Notes: generated by a model not told the origin, from the sequence alone. A stretch of DNA of 64,000 bases from Chersky-840 sp963794615 (GCA_963794615.1 CAWCEP010000007.1:124001-188000); one strand, 5' to 3'. Shown: positions 19,059 to 27,021, numbered from the stretch's first letter. Program-made: numbers and translations.

Positions 19059-19433
19059 TCAGTGTCCGGTCCCACCCGAGACCACCGTGGCCGACTTCGT
19101 CGTCGAGCTCGGGGCCGTCGTCGTCGTGGCCGCGGTCGGGGGGGTCGATGTGCTCGGCGACGGGGAGCCGCCCGACGAGGTGCCCGTTGCCGAGCTCGAC
19201 GACGACGTCGTCGCGCTCACCGGGGTGCCGGCCGTGGCGGTGGTACCGGGGATCTCCTTGGAGACGACCAGACCGAGCACCACCGCCGCCCCGGCGGCCA
19301 GGACGGCCGCGGCTCTCGACGTGCGACGGACCCTCGTGTGGGCGAGGTCGCGCCGGTGGGATTCGGGCGGCGGGATTCGGGGGGAGGTGGACACGACAGG
19401 CATGTCACCACGCCAACCTCGCATCCCTCGCAC
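19059..19433 (-). CDS. Small Ser/Thr-rich membrane protein, apparent remnant of an FMN-carrier
   Basis: A 124-residue protein: a cytoplasmic basic segment of about 38 residues, one membrane helix (AAAVLAAGAAVVLGLVVSKE) and an extracytoplasmic tail made almost only of S, T, P, G and A. In related actinobacterial operons this slot holds an FMN-binding-domain protein with the same N-terminal design followed by a domain of about 80 residues bearing the S-G-A-T flavinylation site. Here the gene stops (VVSGGTGH) exactly where that domain should start, and apbE begins 1 base later. I infer a loss of the FMN domain or an assembly deletion. GTG 19433, ATG 19424 or ATG 19403 could be the start. Confidence 0.7.
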   Translation of the reverse strand: MRGMRGWRGDMPVVSTSPRIPPPESHRRDLAHTRVRRTSRAAAVLAAGAAVVLGLVVSKEIPGTTATAGTPVSATTSSSSSATGTSSGGSPSPSTSTPPTAATTTTAPSSTTKSATVVSGGTGH

Positions 19434-19439
19434 AGCCGG

Positions 19440-21083
19440 CTAGGAGTCAGCTGTGAATGTGCTCTCGGCGTCTCCGGAGGGGGGAACGCCGGTCAGGGGC
19501 AGCCGTACCGTGAAGACCGTTCCCCCCCCGGGTCGGGCCGCGGCGGTGACGGTGCCCCCGTGGGCCCGCGTGATCGATGCCACGATGGAAAGGCCCAGGC
19601 CCGATCCCCCGAAGCGGCGCGAGCGCGACGCATCGGCTCGGAAGAAGCGTTCGAAGACCCGGGTGACGTCCTCGGAGCCGAGGCCGGGGCCGTCGTCCTC
19701 GACGCTGATCACGGCGTCGTCGCCCTCTTGGTCGACGGTGACGACGCAGGTCGTTCCCTCGGGACAGTGGGTGCGCACGTTGGCGAGGAGGTTGTCGAGC
19801 ACCTGGCGGATCCGCATGCGGTCGCCGATGACCTCCACGGGGTGGTGGGCGACGAGGCGGACCGGCCATTGCGGGCCCACCGTCGAGGCCGTCTGCACCG
19901 CTTCGGCGACCACGCCCACCAGCTCGACCTCCTCGCGCTCGAGCGGTCGGCCCTCGTCCAACCGGGCCAGAAGGAGGAGATCCTCGACGAGGCTTCCCAT
20001 GCGTGCCGTTTCGCCGCGGATGCCGTGCATGACGCGCTCGAGGTCATCGGCGCGCGTCGCCGCGCCTTGCTCGAAGAGCTCGGCATAGGCCGAGACGGCG
20101 CTCAGCGGGGTGCGCAGCTCGTGCGAGGCATCGGCGACGAACTGCCGCATCCGACCTTCCGAGGCCCGCAGCTCCTGCTCGGTGGCATCGCGCTGGGCGA
20201 ACGCCCTTTCGATGCGCCCGAGCATCACGTTGAGGGCCCGAGCCAGACGTCCCACCTCGGTGCGGGCCTCCTCGCCCGGGACCCGCTCGGCGAGCTCGCC
20301 CCGGGCGATGGCCTCGGCCGTGCTCTCGACGGCCCGCAGGGGACGGAAGCTCACGCGCACGAGCCACCACCCGAGCAGGAGGGCCGCCGCCAGGGCAGCG
20401 CCGGTGACCGCCAGCTCGACACCGACCAACCGGTCGAGCGTCGACACCGTCGTGCCCAGGGGGAGGCCGATCAACAGCTCACCACCCGAATAGGGGCCAC
20501 CGCTGAGGACCGAGGCGCGGAGCTGGTACTGGCCGTCGTCGCTGGTGAAATACGTCGTCGGCTCCCGGAAGTCAGCGGCATCGGACTCGAAGCCCGAGAT
20601 GCGAGCCGGCAGCGTGGGATCCTCGGCCGCGGTCGTCGATCCCAACGGCGCGGGCTGGATCGTCCGGCACAGGATGGCGTTGGAAGCGCTCCGGACCTCG
20701 ACGAAGGTCCCTGGTTGCAGCTCGTGCAACAAGTCGTTGGTCAGGCCCGCAAAGCCGTTGCAGCTGGGTGGCTCCGTCGACGTCGTCGTCGATCCCGGTG
20801 TCGTCGTCGGCGTGGTCTGCGACCCGAGCGGGGATTGCGACGGAAGGCCCCCCGCCCCGTTCGGCGACGGCGTGCCCGACGCCGGGCCCGACCCCCCGCC
20901 GGGGAGGTGGCCACCCTCGCTGCCGAGGGCACCTTCCAGGGCGATGTGTGACTGCTCGAGCGACTGATCGATGCGGCTGAAGAGAAAGGACCGCAATTCC
21001 TGGTAGGTGACGACATCGGCGATGGCCAGGGCCGTCAGCGCCACCACGCCGACGGCCAGGAGCAGCCGGAGCCGCAGCGACAC
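19440..21083 (-). CDS. PhoR-like sensor histidine kinase
   Basis: Membrane histidine kinase of 547 residues. TM1 is about residues 7-24 and TM2 about 221-243. Between them is a 200-residue extracytoplasmic domain with a G/S/P/T-rich insert (about 55-105) and just two cysteines, at 108 and 139. A HAMP domain follows (244-297), then the phospho-acceptor His 321 in DASHELRTPLSAV, an N box (RQVLDNLLANVRTH), a G1 box (VEDDGPGLG) and GGSGLGLSIV. The GTG start at 21083 directly follows the stop of the response regulator gene. The downstream redox genes begin 6 bases after its stop, so all seven genes look like one transcript. Confidence 0.95.
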   Translation of the reverse strand: MSLRLRLLLAVGVVALTALAIADVVTYQELRSFLFSRIDQSLEQSHIALEGALGSEGGHLPGGGSGPASGTPSPNGAGGLPSQSPLGSQTTPTTTPGSTTTSTEPPSCNGFAGLTNDLLHELQPGTFVEVRSASNAILCRTIQPAPLGSTTAAEDPTLPARISGFESDAADFREPTTYFTSDDGQYQLRASVLSGGPYSGGELLIGLPLGTTVSTLDRLVGVELAVTGAALAAALLLGWWLVRVSFRPLRAVESTAEAIARGELAERVPGEEARTEVGRLARALNVMLGRIERAFAQRDATEQELRASEGRMRQFVADASHELRTPLSAVSAYAELFEQGAATRADDLERVMHGIRGETARMGSLVEDLLLLARLDEGRPLEREEVELVGVVAEAVQTASTVGPQWPVRLVAHHPVEVIGDRMRIRQVLDNLLANVRTHCPEGTTCVVTVDQEGDDAVISVEDDGPGLGSEDVTRVFERFFRADASRSRRFGGSGLGLSIVASITRAHGGTVTAAARPGGGTVFTVRLPLTGVPPSGDAESTFTADS

Positions 21084-21782
21084 CTACTGAGCCTCCGACT
21101 CGCGCAACGTGTAGCCGACCAGTCGGATGGTGTGGATGAGCGGCGGTCCGTGGCGCTCGAGCTTCTTGCGCAGGTAGCTCACATACGTCTCCACCACATT
21201 GGCTTCACCGCCGAAGTCGTAGTGCCACACGTTGTCGAGGATCTGGGACTTGGACAACACCTGGCGGGGGTTGCGAAGGAAGAAGCGCAACAGGTTGAAC
21301 TCCGTGGCCGTCAGTTGGATGAGAGAGCCACCGCGCCGTACCTCGTGGGCGCCTTCGTCCATCTCGAGGTCGGAGAATCGCAAGAGGCCTTCGTCGGTCG
21401 TGTCCACCCCGGCCCTCCGCAGCAGTGCCCGGGCGCGGGCGATGATCTCGGCGAGGGCGAAGGGTTTCGTGACGTAGTCATCGCCGCCCACCGTCAAGCC
21501 GGCGATCTTGTCCTCGAGGGAGTCTCGAGCGGTGAGGAAGAGCACCGGGGCCCGGATCCCGTCCGATCGCAGCCGGCGGGTGACCTCCAATCCGTCGAGA
21601 TCGGGCAGCATCACGTCGAGGACGATGAGGTCGGGGGGTCGCTCCTGGGCGGCACTGAGCGCGGCCCGCCCCGTCATGGCCTCTTCGACCTCGAACCCCT
21701 CGTAGCGCAACGAGGTGGCGACGGCGTCGACGATCGAAGGCTCGTCGTCGACCACGAGTACTCGGTTCCGCTTGGTGTCCAT
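21084..21782 (-). CDS. PhoP-like OmpR-family response regulator
   Basis: Response regulator of 232 residues. The receiver domain has the acidic pair VDDE near residue 12, phospho-acceptor Asp 56 (LIVLDVMLPDLDG), Thr 84 and Lys 106 (YVTKPFAL). The winged-helix C-terminal domain ends in NVVETYVSYLRKKLERHGPP. The block LFLTARDSLEDKIAGLTVGG and the YDFGGEANVVE region closely resemble mycobacterial PhoP. ATG 21782 (MDTKRNRVLVVDDEP) is chosen over a longer unconserved extension. Three CCTGTG repeats at 11-base spacing start 51 bases upstream and are the probable autoregulatory site. It heads the seven-gene redox operon. Confidence 0.95.
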   Translation of the reverse strand: MDTKRNRVLVVDDEPSIVDAVATSLRYEGFEVEEAMTGRAALSAAQERPPDLIVLDVMLPDLDGLEVTRRLRSDGIRAPVLFLTARDSLEDKIAGLTVGGDDYVTKPFALAEIIARARALLRRAGVDTTDEGLLRFSDLEMDEGAHEVRRGGSLIQLTATEFNLLRFFLRNPRQVLSKSQILDNVWHYDFGGEANVVETYVSYLRKKLERHGPPLIHTIRLVGYTLRESEAQ

Positions 21783-21832
21783 AGTGATGATGTCCCTCCC
21801 GGGTCGAGGATGGACGGCCCCCTTGCGCAGCC

Positions 21833-21865
21833 CCTGTGGGTCACCTGTGTGTCCCCTGTGAATCG
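21833..21865. promoter_or_regulatory. Three 11-bp direct repeats, candidate PhoP-like box
   Basis: CCTGTG occurs at 21833, 21844 and 21855, exactly one helical turn apart, in the divergent region between the response regulator gene and the gene at 22012. OmpR/PhoB-family regulators bind such tandem repeats, and the mycobacterial PhoP site is a pair of about TCACAGC (reverse GCTGTGA) with 11-base spacing, which the third copy (CCTGTGA) nearly matches. Confidence 0.65.
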
Positions 21866-22011
21866 ATACCCCCTGGGGGACCGGCCCGTCCAGGAAAAGA
21901 TCGGCGGGAAATCCGGGGCGGGGCCCGCCCATGGCTAAAGGCCTCAGGAGCAGGGGCCGATCGACAAATGGACCGATCGACACCGCTGGATCGCTCGGAC
22001 GGAGAACTGTG

Positions 22012-23423
22012 ATGGACGCTACCTACGAGGGCTGGGCTCCCGACCCGTTCGACGCGCACGAGGTTCGCTATTTCGTCGACGGCTTCCCCACCAAACTTGT
22101 TCGTGACGGATCGGTGGAGGCATTCGACGATCTGCCCCAGCGTTGGACCTGGCCGGCGCATCTGCAGAGCCCACGTCTCGCCGAGGGCACAGCCCTGCCG
22201 ACGGGGGAGCCGGCCGTTCCTGACGACACCGCCGTTCCTGACGCGACACCGCCGTTCCTGATGCCACCGCCGTTCCTGATGCCACCGCCGTTCCTGATGC
22301 CACCGCCCCTCCTGATGCAATCGCAGTTCCTGCTGAGCCGGTGACCGGGCAACCGGTCGAGCCGGCGATGGCGATGATGCAACCTCCGCCTCCGACTCCG
22401 ACTCCGCCTCCGCCTCCGCCTCCGCCTGGTGCCTCGTTCTGGACGCCGCCACCCGCGCCGGTCGCCGTCGTCCCCCAGGCCGACGTCCCCGGTGCCGGCG
22501 GGACCTACTGGGGCCCGGGGCCCGGTGGACACGCGCACGACGACACCTTCGTCGGCGGCGCCGAGCCGTCTCAGGGCCGCCGCCCGAGGAAGCGGTTGGT
22601 CGCCAGCCTGGCCGCACTGGTCGTGGTGGCCGCCGTCGCCGGCGTCTTCGTCGTCGTGAGCGGCGGCAAGAGCGCCGAAGCCGCCGTCATCGATTCGGTC
22701 AACAGCACCTTGGCGGACCGAACGGCCCACGTCACCATGGACATGACCGCGCACTCGCCGTCGTCCACGGTCACCGAGTCGGGATCGGGTGGTATCGACT
22801 TCAGTGAGAATGCCCTGCAACTGCAATTCACCGTCGACGAGGAGGGACAGAAGATTCCGCTCACGGCCCTGTACATCGGCGGGTCCGTGTACGAGAGCAT
22901 CCCAGGGCTGGACCAGCTGGTCCCGGGGAAGTCGTGGATCTCGATCGATCTCGGCTCCCTGGCGACCTCCAGCCAGAACTCGAGCGCGTTCGGCACCGGC
23001 AGCAACCCCACGGCCACGTTGCGACTTCTCGCCGAGCAGGGAAACACCGTCGTGGCCTTGGGTCCGTCGTCGATCGACGGCACCGCCGTGCAGGGGTATT
23101 CCGTGACGCTCAGCGCGCAGCGGATCAAATCGCAGCTGGCGCAGGCCAACCTTCCGTCGTGGATCAGCTCGGCGCTGAGCCAGGTGGACATCAAGAGTGT
23201 CACCAACGACGTCTACGTCGACAGCAGCGGCCTCCTCCGTCGCTACACCGTCTCGATGACCGAGAGCGTGGCATCGAAAGGCACCATCACGCTCGACGAG
23301 AGTCTCGACTTCTCCGACTACGGCGCGACGGTGACCGTGACCGCGCCACCGGCCGACCAGGTCATGACCTTCGAGCAGTTCCTCCAGGCCGCCGAGGCGG
23401 CCGGCACGAGCACGTCGTCCTGA
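22012..23423 (+). CDS. DUF2510-like / LppX-like membrane protein (frame break in a repeat)
   Basis: A protein of about 469 residues. Residues 1-45 (GWAPDPFDAHEVRYFVDG) resemble the DUF2510-type cap common in Actinomycetota. Next come AVPDAT repeats, a proline-rich stretch, and one membrane helix (LVASLAALVVVAAVAGVFVV). An extracytoplasmic domain of about 245 residues follows, with the look of the LppX/LprG lipid-carrier fold (FSENALQLQFTVDEEGQ, YIGGSVYESIPGLDQL). One 18-base repeat unit at 22231-22250 is 20 bases long and breaks the frame; correcting it joins both halves. ATG 22012 follows GGAGAA at 5 bases. It is divergent from the PhoP-like operon and probably shares its control region. Confidence 0.8.
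22213..22340. repeat. 18-bp coding tandem repeats (AVPDAT units)
   Basis: Seven head-to-tail copies of a GCCGTTCCTGATGCCACC-like unit, each coding for A-V-P-D-A-T or a variant. Units 3-5 are identical. Unit 2 (22231-22250) is 20 bases, the only one not a multiple of three, and shifts the frame. Confidence 0.8.
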
Positions 23424-23436
23424 GCGGCGGTGACGG

Positions 23437-23754
23437 TCAGCCGGGGTCGTCCCGGGGACCGTCGCGCAGCTCCAGCCGGATGACCTCGTACTCGGTGCGC
23501 GCCGCGCCGGTGCCCGCCACCCGTTGCACCTCGCGCCGGAACTCGGCCGCGATCTCCTCGGAGTCCTCGAGCTCCCCGTCCCACAACGAGATACCGGCGA
23601 CCTCGATGCGCGAGCCGCGCGTCGACTGCAGGACCACCACGCCGACGAAATGCGGGAACTCCCGGTAGCGCGGTAACACGTCCTCGTCGATGGCGCGCAG
23701 CACCTCGGGAAGCGCGTCCGGTTCGATGAAGAAGTTGACGGTCCGGCCCTTCAT
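23437..23754 (-). CDS. Small protein, possible ABM-like dimeric barrel
   Basis: A 105-residue protein starting MKGRTVNFFIEPDALPEVLR. The alternation of short strands and helices (FPHFVGVVVLQSTRGSRIEV, ISLWDGELEDSEEIAAEF) fits a ferredoxin-like alpha/beta barrel of the antibiotic-monooxygenase type, a fold used by many small oxidoreductases and sensors. No catalytic residue can be assigned and the function is unknown. The 212-base region upstream, towards the catalase gene, contains a perfect 19-base inverted repeat that could be its operator. It is convergent with the LppX-like gene, ending 13 bases from it. Confidence 0.65.
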   Translation of the reverse strand: MKGRTVNFFIEPDALPEVLRAIDEDVLPRYREFPHFVGVVVLQSTRGSRIEVAGISLWDGELEDSEEIAAEFRREVQRVAGTGAARTEYEVIRLELRDGPRDDPG

Positions 23755-23861
23755 GGCGGTGCTCCGATCGCGACTGGCCAACCCTCGCCCAGGCTACGAC
23801 GCACGGCCCTTCCCGACATGGGCGACGGGTCGCCGCCGGCGTCGGCGCTCAGGCTCACCTC

Positions 23862-23880
23862 AGGTGAGCCCCCACCAGCC
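23862..23880. promoter_or_regulatory. Perfect 19-bp inverted repeat
   Basis: GGCTCACCT-C-AGGTGAGCC is a perfect palindrome with one central base, 108 bases upstream of the gene at 23754 and 86 bases downstream of the catalase stop. It suits a dimeric repressor operator. It could also fold as an 8-bp hairpin terminator of the catalase transcript, but no U tract follows. Confidence 0.55.
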
Positions 23881-23966
23881 CCTTGCCCAGAGCACCGAGG
23901 CCCCCCGCCCCCATGCGGAACGGTCAGGGCCTCACCGTGGTGGCCCGGGGGACCCCGGCGCGGCGA

Positions 23967-25415
23967 TCAGCTTTCGAGCTCCTTGGCGATGCGGGCGCCC
24001 AGAGCGGGGTCGACATGACGCCAGTACTCCTTCACGCGCGAGAGCACGGGTTCGACCACACCGGCCCGCACGTGCCCCACGACGGTGGCCACCAGCCGGT
24101 CCCGAGCGGCGTCGTCGAGCACCTCGCGGACCATGGTCCCGGCCTGGCCGAAGTCGTCGTCCTCGCGATGCAGCTCGTAGGCGGCCCGGACGAACTCGCC
24201 GTCGGCGGACCACGAGGGGTCGGTCCCGAACCGCTCCGGCTCTGCCTTGGGCCCCCCGTAGGAGTTCGGCGCGTACACCGGGTCCGGTGGGTTCTGGAGC
24301 CGCATGCTCCCGTCGCGGTTGTAGGAGTGCACCGGCGACCGGGGCCGGTTCACCGGGAGCTCCTGGGCATTGGCGCCGACCCGGTGCAGGTGGGTGTCGT
24401 GGTAGCTGAACAGCCGGCCCAGGAGCATCTTGTCGGGAGAGGGGCCGATGCCCGGCACCATGTTGGACGGCTCGAAGGTGGCCTGCTCGATCTCGGCGAA
24501 GTAGTTGGCCGGATTGCGGTCGAGCACCATGCGGCCCACCCGGACCAGGGGATAGTCGGCGTGGGGCCACACCTTGGTCAGGTCGAAGGGATTGAACCGG
24601 TACCCCGCCGCCTCGTCGAACGGCATGATCTGCATCGACAGCGTCCACGACGGGTACTCGCCGCGCCCGATCGTGTCGTACAGGTCGCGGATATGCGCGT
24701 CGGGGTCGGCCGCGGCGATGGCGGCCGCCTCGTCGTTGGTGAGGAATGCGTTGCCCTGGTCCGTCTTGAAGTGGTACTTCACCCAGAACCGCTCGCCGCC
24801 GGCGTTGACCCACATGTAGGTGTGGCTCGAGAACCCGTCCATGTGACGCCACGTCCGCGGGATGCCACGGTCGCTCATGAGCACGGTCACCTGATGGGCC
24901 GACTCCGGAGAGAGGGTCCAGAAGTCCCACTGCATGTTGTTGTCCCGCAGGTGGTTGTCGGCCCGGCGCTTCTGGGAATGGATGAAGTCCTGGAACTTCT
25001 GGGGGTCTCTGACGAAGAAGACCGGTGTGTTGTTGCCGACCATGTCGTAGTTGCCTTGCTCGGTGTAGAACTTGACGGCGAACCCACGCGGGTCACGGGC
25101 GGTGTCGGGCGAGCCCATCTCGCCGGCCACGGTGGAGAACCGCACCAGCAGGTCGGTCCGCACGCCCGGCTGGAACAGCGCCGCCCTGGTGAACCCCGAG
25201 ACGTCCTCGGTGGTCTCGAAGTACCCGTGGGCACCGCCCCCCTTGGCGTGGACGACACGTTCGGGCACGCGCTCCCGGTTGAATTGCTGCATCTTCTGGA
25301 CCAGGTAGGAGTCCTGGAGCAGGATCGGCCCGTCGGGCCCCACCGTCAGGGAGTGCTCGTCGCTGGCCGCCGGGATCCCGGCATCGGTCGTCGTGTACGG
25401 GTGGGTGTCGCTCAT
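23967..25415 (-). CDS. katA: Monofunctional heme catalase
   Basis: Breaks down hydrogen peroxide in the cytoplasm. At 482 residues it is a small-subunit catalase. Key sites are the distal His in RVVHAKGGGAHGYFE, the distal Asn in MVGNNTPVFFVRDPQKF, and the proximal heme Tyr in RLFSYHDTHLHRVG. The N-terminus has LTVGPDGPILLQDSYLVQKM, as usual. The ATG at 25415 overlaps the stop of the Fur-type repressor gene by 4 bases, so the two are translationally coupled and should respond together to peroxide or metal. No frame break was seen. Confidence 0.97.
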   Translation of the reverse strand: MSDTHPYTTTDAGIPAASDEHSLTVGPDGPILLQDSYLVQKMQQFNRERVPERVVHAKGGGAHGYFETTEDVSGFTRAALFQPGVRTDLLVRFSTVAGEMGSPDTARDPRGFAVKFYTEQGNYDMVGNNTPVFFVRDPQKFQDFIHSQKRRADNHLRDNNMQWDFWTLSPESAHQVTVLMSDRGIPRTWRHMDGFSSHTYMWVNAGGERFWVKYHFKTDQGNAFLTNDEAAAIAAADPDAHIRDLYDTIGRGEYPSWTLSMQIMPFDEAAGYRFNPFDLTKVWPHADYPLVRVGRMVLDRNPANYFAEIEQATFEPSNMVPGIGPSPDKMLLGRLFSYHDTHLHRVGANAQELPVNRPRSPVHSYNRDGSMRLQNPPDPVYAPNSYGGPKAEPERFGTDPSWSADGEFVRAAYELHREDDDFGQAGTMVREVLDDAARDRLVATVVGHVRAGVVEPVLSRVKEYWRHVDPALGARIAKELES

Positions 25416-25936
25416 GGCGTGGCCTCTTTCTGCATCGCAGGCATCTTTGTTGGCCTGCTCTTCTTCTTCACCGCTGTCGCCCCGGCTGCTGTCGTCGACC
25501 CGGCCTGGCAGTCGGGGCACAACCCCCAGAACGTCACCTCGGCCTCGTCGAGGAGATACCCAGAAGTCTCCGACGGCGTGAGGCAGGGACGCCGGCCCAC
25601 GGCGCAATCGACGTCGATGGTCGCCCCGCACGCTCGGCACACGATGTGGTGGTGGTTGTCGCCCACCCGCATCTCGTACCGGGCCGTGCTCCCGGCCGGC
25701 TCGGTGCGCCGGACGAGCCCGACGGCGACAAGCGCCGCCAGCACGTTGTAGACGGCCTGGGCCGACACCGCCCCCAGGTCCTCGCGCACGATGCGGATGA
25801 CGGTGTCGGTATCGGCGTGCGGTCGGGATCGCAGCGCCTGCATGACCCCGAGCCGGGGTGCGGTCACCCGGAGCCCCGACGCCCGCAGCGCCACGGCGAG
25901 GTCCGTGTGCGCACCGTGCACGCCGTTCGACGCCAT
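25412..25936 (-). CDS. Fur-family (FurA/PerR-like) repressor
   Basis: Metal-dependent repressor of 174 residues, probably sensing peroxide and controlling the catalase gene it overlaps. The winged helix is in RASGLRVTAPRLGVMQALRS, SAQAVYNVLAALVAVGLVRR. Metal-site residues are visible in GDNHHHIVCRACGATIDVDC, with CxxC pairs at CRAC and CPDC. The C-terminal tail is basic (VKKKSRPTK). ATG 25936 is preceded by TAAAGT 6 bases away, so the transcript is probably leaderless, and a near-palindromic AT-rich site lies between the promoter elements. Confidence 0.93.
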   Translation of the reverse strand: MASNGVHGAHTDLAVALRASGLRVTAPRLGVMQALRSRPHADTDTVIRIVREDLGAVSAQAVYNVLAALVAVGLVRRTEPAGSTARYEMRVGDNHHHIVCRACGATIDVDCAVGRRPCLTPSETSGYLLDEAEVTFWGLCPDCQAGSTTAAGATAVKKKSRPTKMPAMQKEATP

Positions 25937-25942
25937 GCGCCC

Positions 25943-25973
25943 ACTTTAGAATTGATCCTTTACTGGAGTCAAT
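25943..25973 (-). promoter_or_regulatory. furA-katA promoter with candidate Fur operator
   Basis: On the minus strand TTGACT is followed 18 bases later by TAAAGT, which ends 6 bases before the ATG. Between and over these boxes lies a 23-base site (25951-25973) with ATTGA...TCAAT arms, AT-rich against a GC-rich background. This matches the layout of autoregulated furA promoters in actinobacteria. Confidence 0.7.
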
Positions 25974-26022
25974 CCAGAAAGAGGGGAGCCATCGGGGCGG
26001 TCTCGGAAGGCCGGTCGGTGGC

Positions 26023-27021
26023 CTAGGGCATCGGATGGGCGGCGAAGAACGCGCCCATGAGGGCGTTGGCGTCCACGGCACCCGACTGGGGCCCGAGGGC
26101 GTCGGTGAGGGATTTGGGCAAGTGGGGCCCACCGGGCCACTCGTGGCCCTCCCCGGTGATGCTGTAGAGCTCGACGGTGGCACCCCCCGCACACCCCGAG
26201 TACCGGGTCAGGGTGACCCCGGCGACAGGTTGCGACGTCGCGGCCGTCGGGGAGCAGCCGTCCTGGGTCGCCCAGTCCTGCGCCGCCTGGGGAACCGAGT
26301 AGGTCCAGTACGCCTCGCCGTGGCCGTCGTAGGGATCGACGGGGTCGGCGGTGCCGTGGAAGGCGAGGACGGGCACCGCCCTCGTCGTGGGGCACGGAAG
26401 GGGGCGTCGCAGCCCGCTCACGGGGGCGATTGCCGCGAACGTGCCCGACGCGTCGCACGCCAGTTGGCTCGTGATGCGCGACCCTCCCGAGAATCCCGTG
26501 GCGTAGACCCGGGTGCTGTCGATGCAGTAGCGCTGCTCCAGGATGGGGACGAGCGTCGTGAGGAACGTGACGTCATCGGCCGAACCGGCGGGGACGGCCT
26601 TGCCGCCGACGAGCGGTACGCCCGGGACGTTCCAGTCGAATCCCGAGCCCTCGGGGATCAGCCCCTGGGGGTAGGCGACGATGAACCCATCGCTGTCGGC
26701 GGTGCTGTCCATCCCGCTGAAGACCTCTTGATCGGCGGCCGTGGTCCCGCTCCCGTGCATATTGAGCACGAGCGGCACCTTGCTCGAACCCGAGTAACCC
26801 GTCGGCACGTGCACGATCACGGTCCGATCCCGCCCCGCCACGGTCACCGACACGGTGGTGGAGCCCGAGCTCACGCCGGCCCCGCACCCGCTCCGGCCGG
26901 ACCGGCCGGTCGCAGCGGCCTGCGTCGTGGCGGTGCTCGACGCAGCCGCCTGCGTCGGCGGGGAGGCGGCGCCCCCTCCGCCGCACACGCTCAGGCCGAT
27001 GGCCGCGCTCGCGATCACCAC
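26023..27021 (-). CDS. Secreted PHB-depolymerase / feruloyl-esterase-like hydrolase
   Basis: Exported alpha/beta hydrolase of 332 residues (LpqC / esterase family). The catalytic Ser is in YATGFSGGSRI (G-x-S-x-G), Asp in HGTADPVDPYDG and His in GEGHEWPGG. The oxyanion part is VPLVLNMHGSGTTA. The N-terminus has a hydrophobic stretch with a Cys (IGLSVCGGGG) and an A/T-rich linker, suggesting a lipoprotein or secreted form. The start is uncertain: GTG 27021 or 27018 leaves no basic N-region, although the codons before it would supply one. The substrate may be a polyester or a sugar-linked phenolic ester. It is the last of three exported-protein genes on this strand. Confidence 0.87.
   Translation of the reverse strand: MVIASAAIGLSVCGGGGAASPPTQAAASSTATTQAAATGRSGRSGCGAGVSSGSTTVSVTVAGRDRTVIVHVPTGYSGSSKVPLVLNMHGSGTTAADQEVFSGMDSTADSDGFIVAYPQGLIPEGSGFDWNVPGVPLVGGKAVPAGSADDVTFLTTLVPILEQRYCIDSTRVYATGFSGGSRITSQLACDASGTFAAIAPVSGLRRPLPCPTTRAVPVLAFHGTADPVDPYDGHGEAYWTYSVPQAAQDWATQDGCSPTAATSQPVAGVTLTRYSGCAGGATVELYSITGEGHEWPGGPHLPKSLTDALGPQSGAVDANALMGAFFAAHPMP

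Noticed and set aside
19059..19433. The small Ser/Thr-rich protein as a proven flavinylation target
   Set aside because: No complete flavinylation motif with the preceding Asp and S-G-A-T is present, so only its position next to apbE supports the idea.
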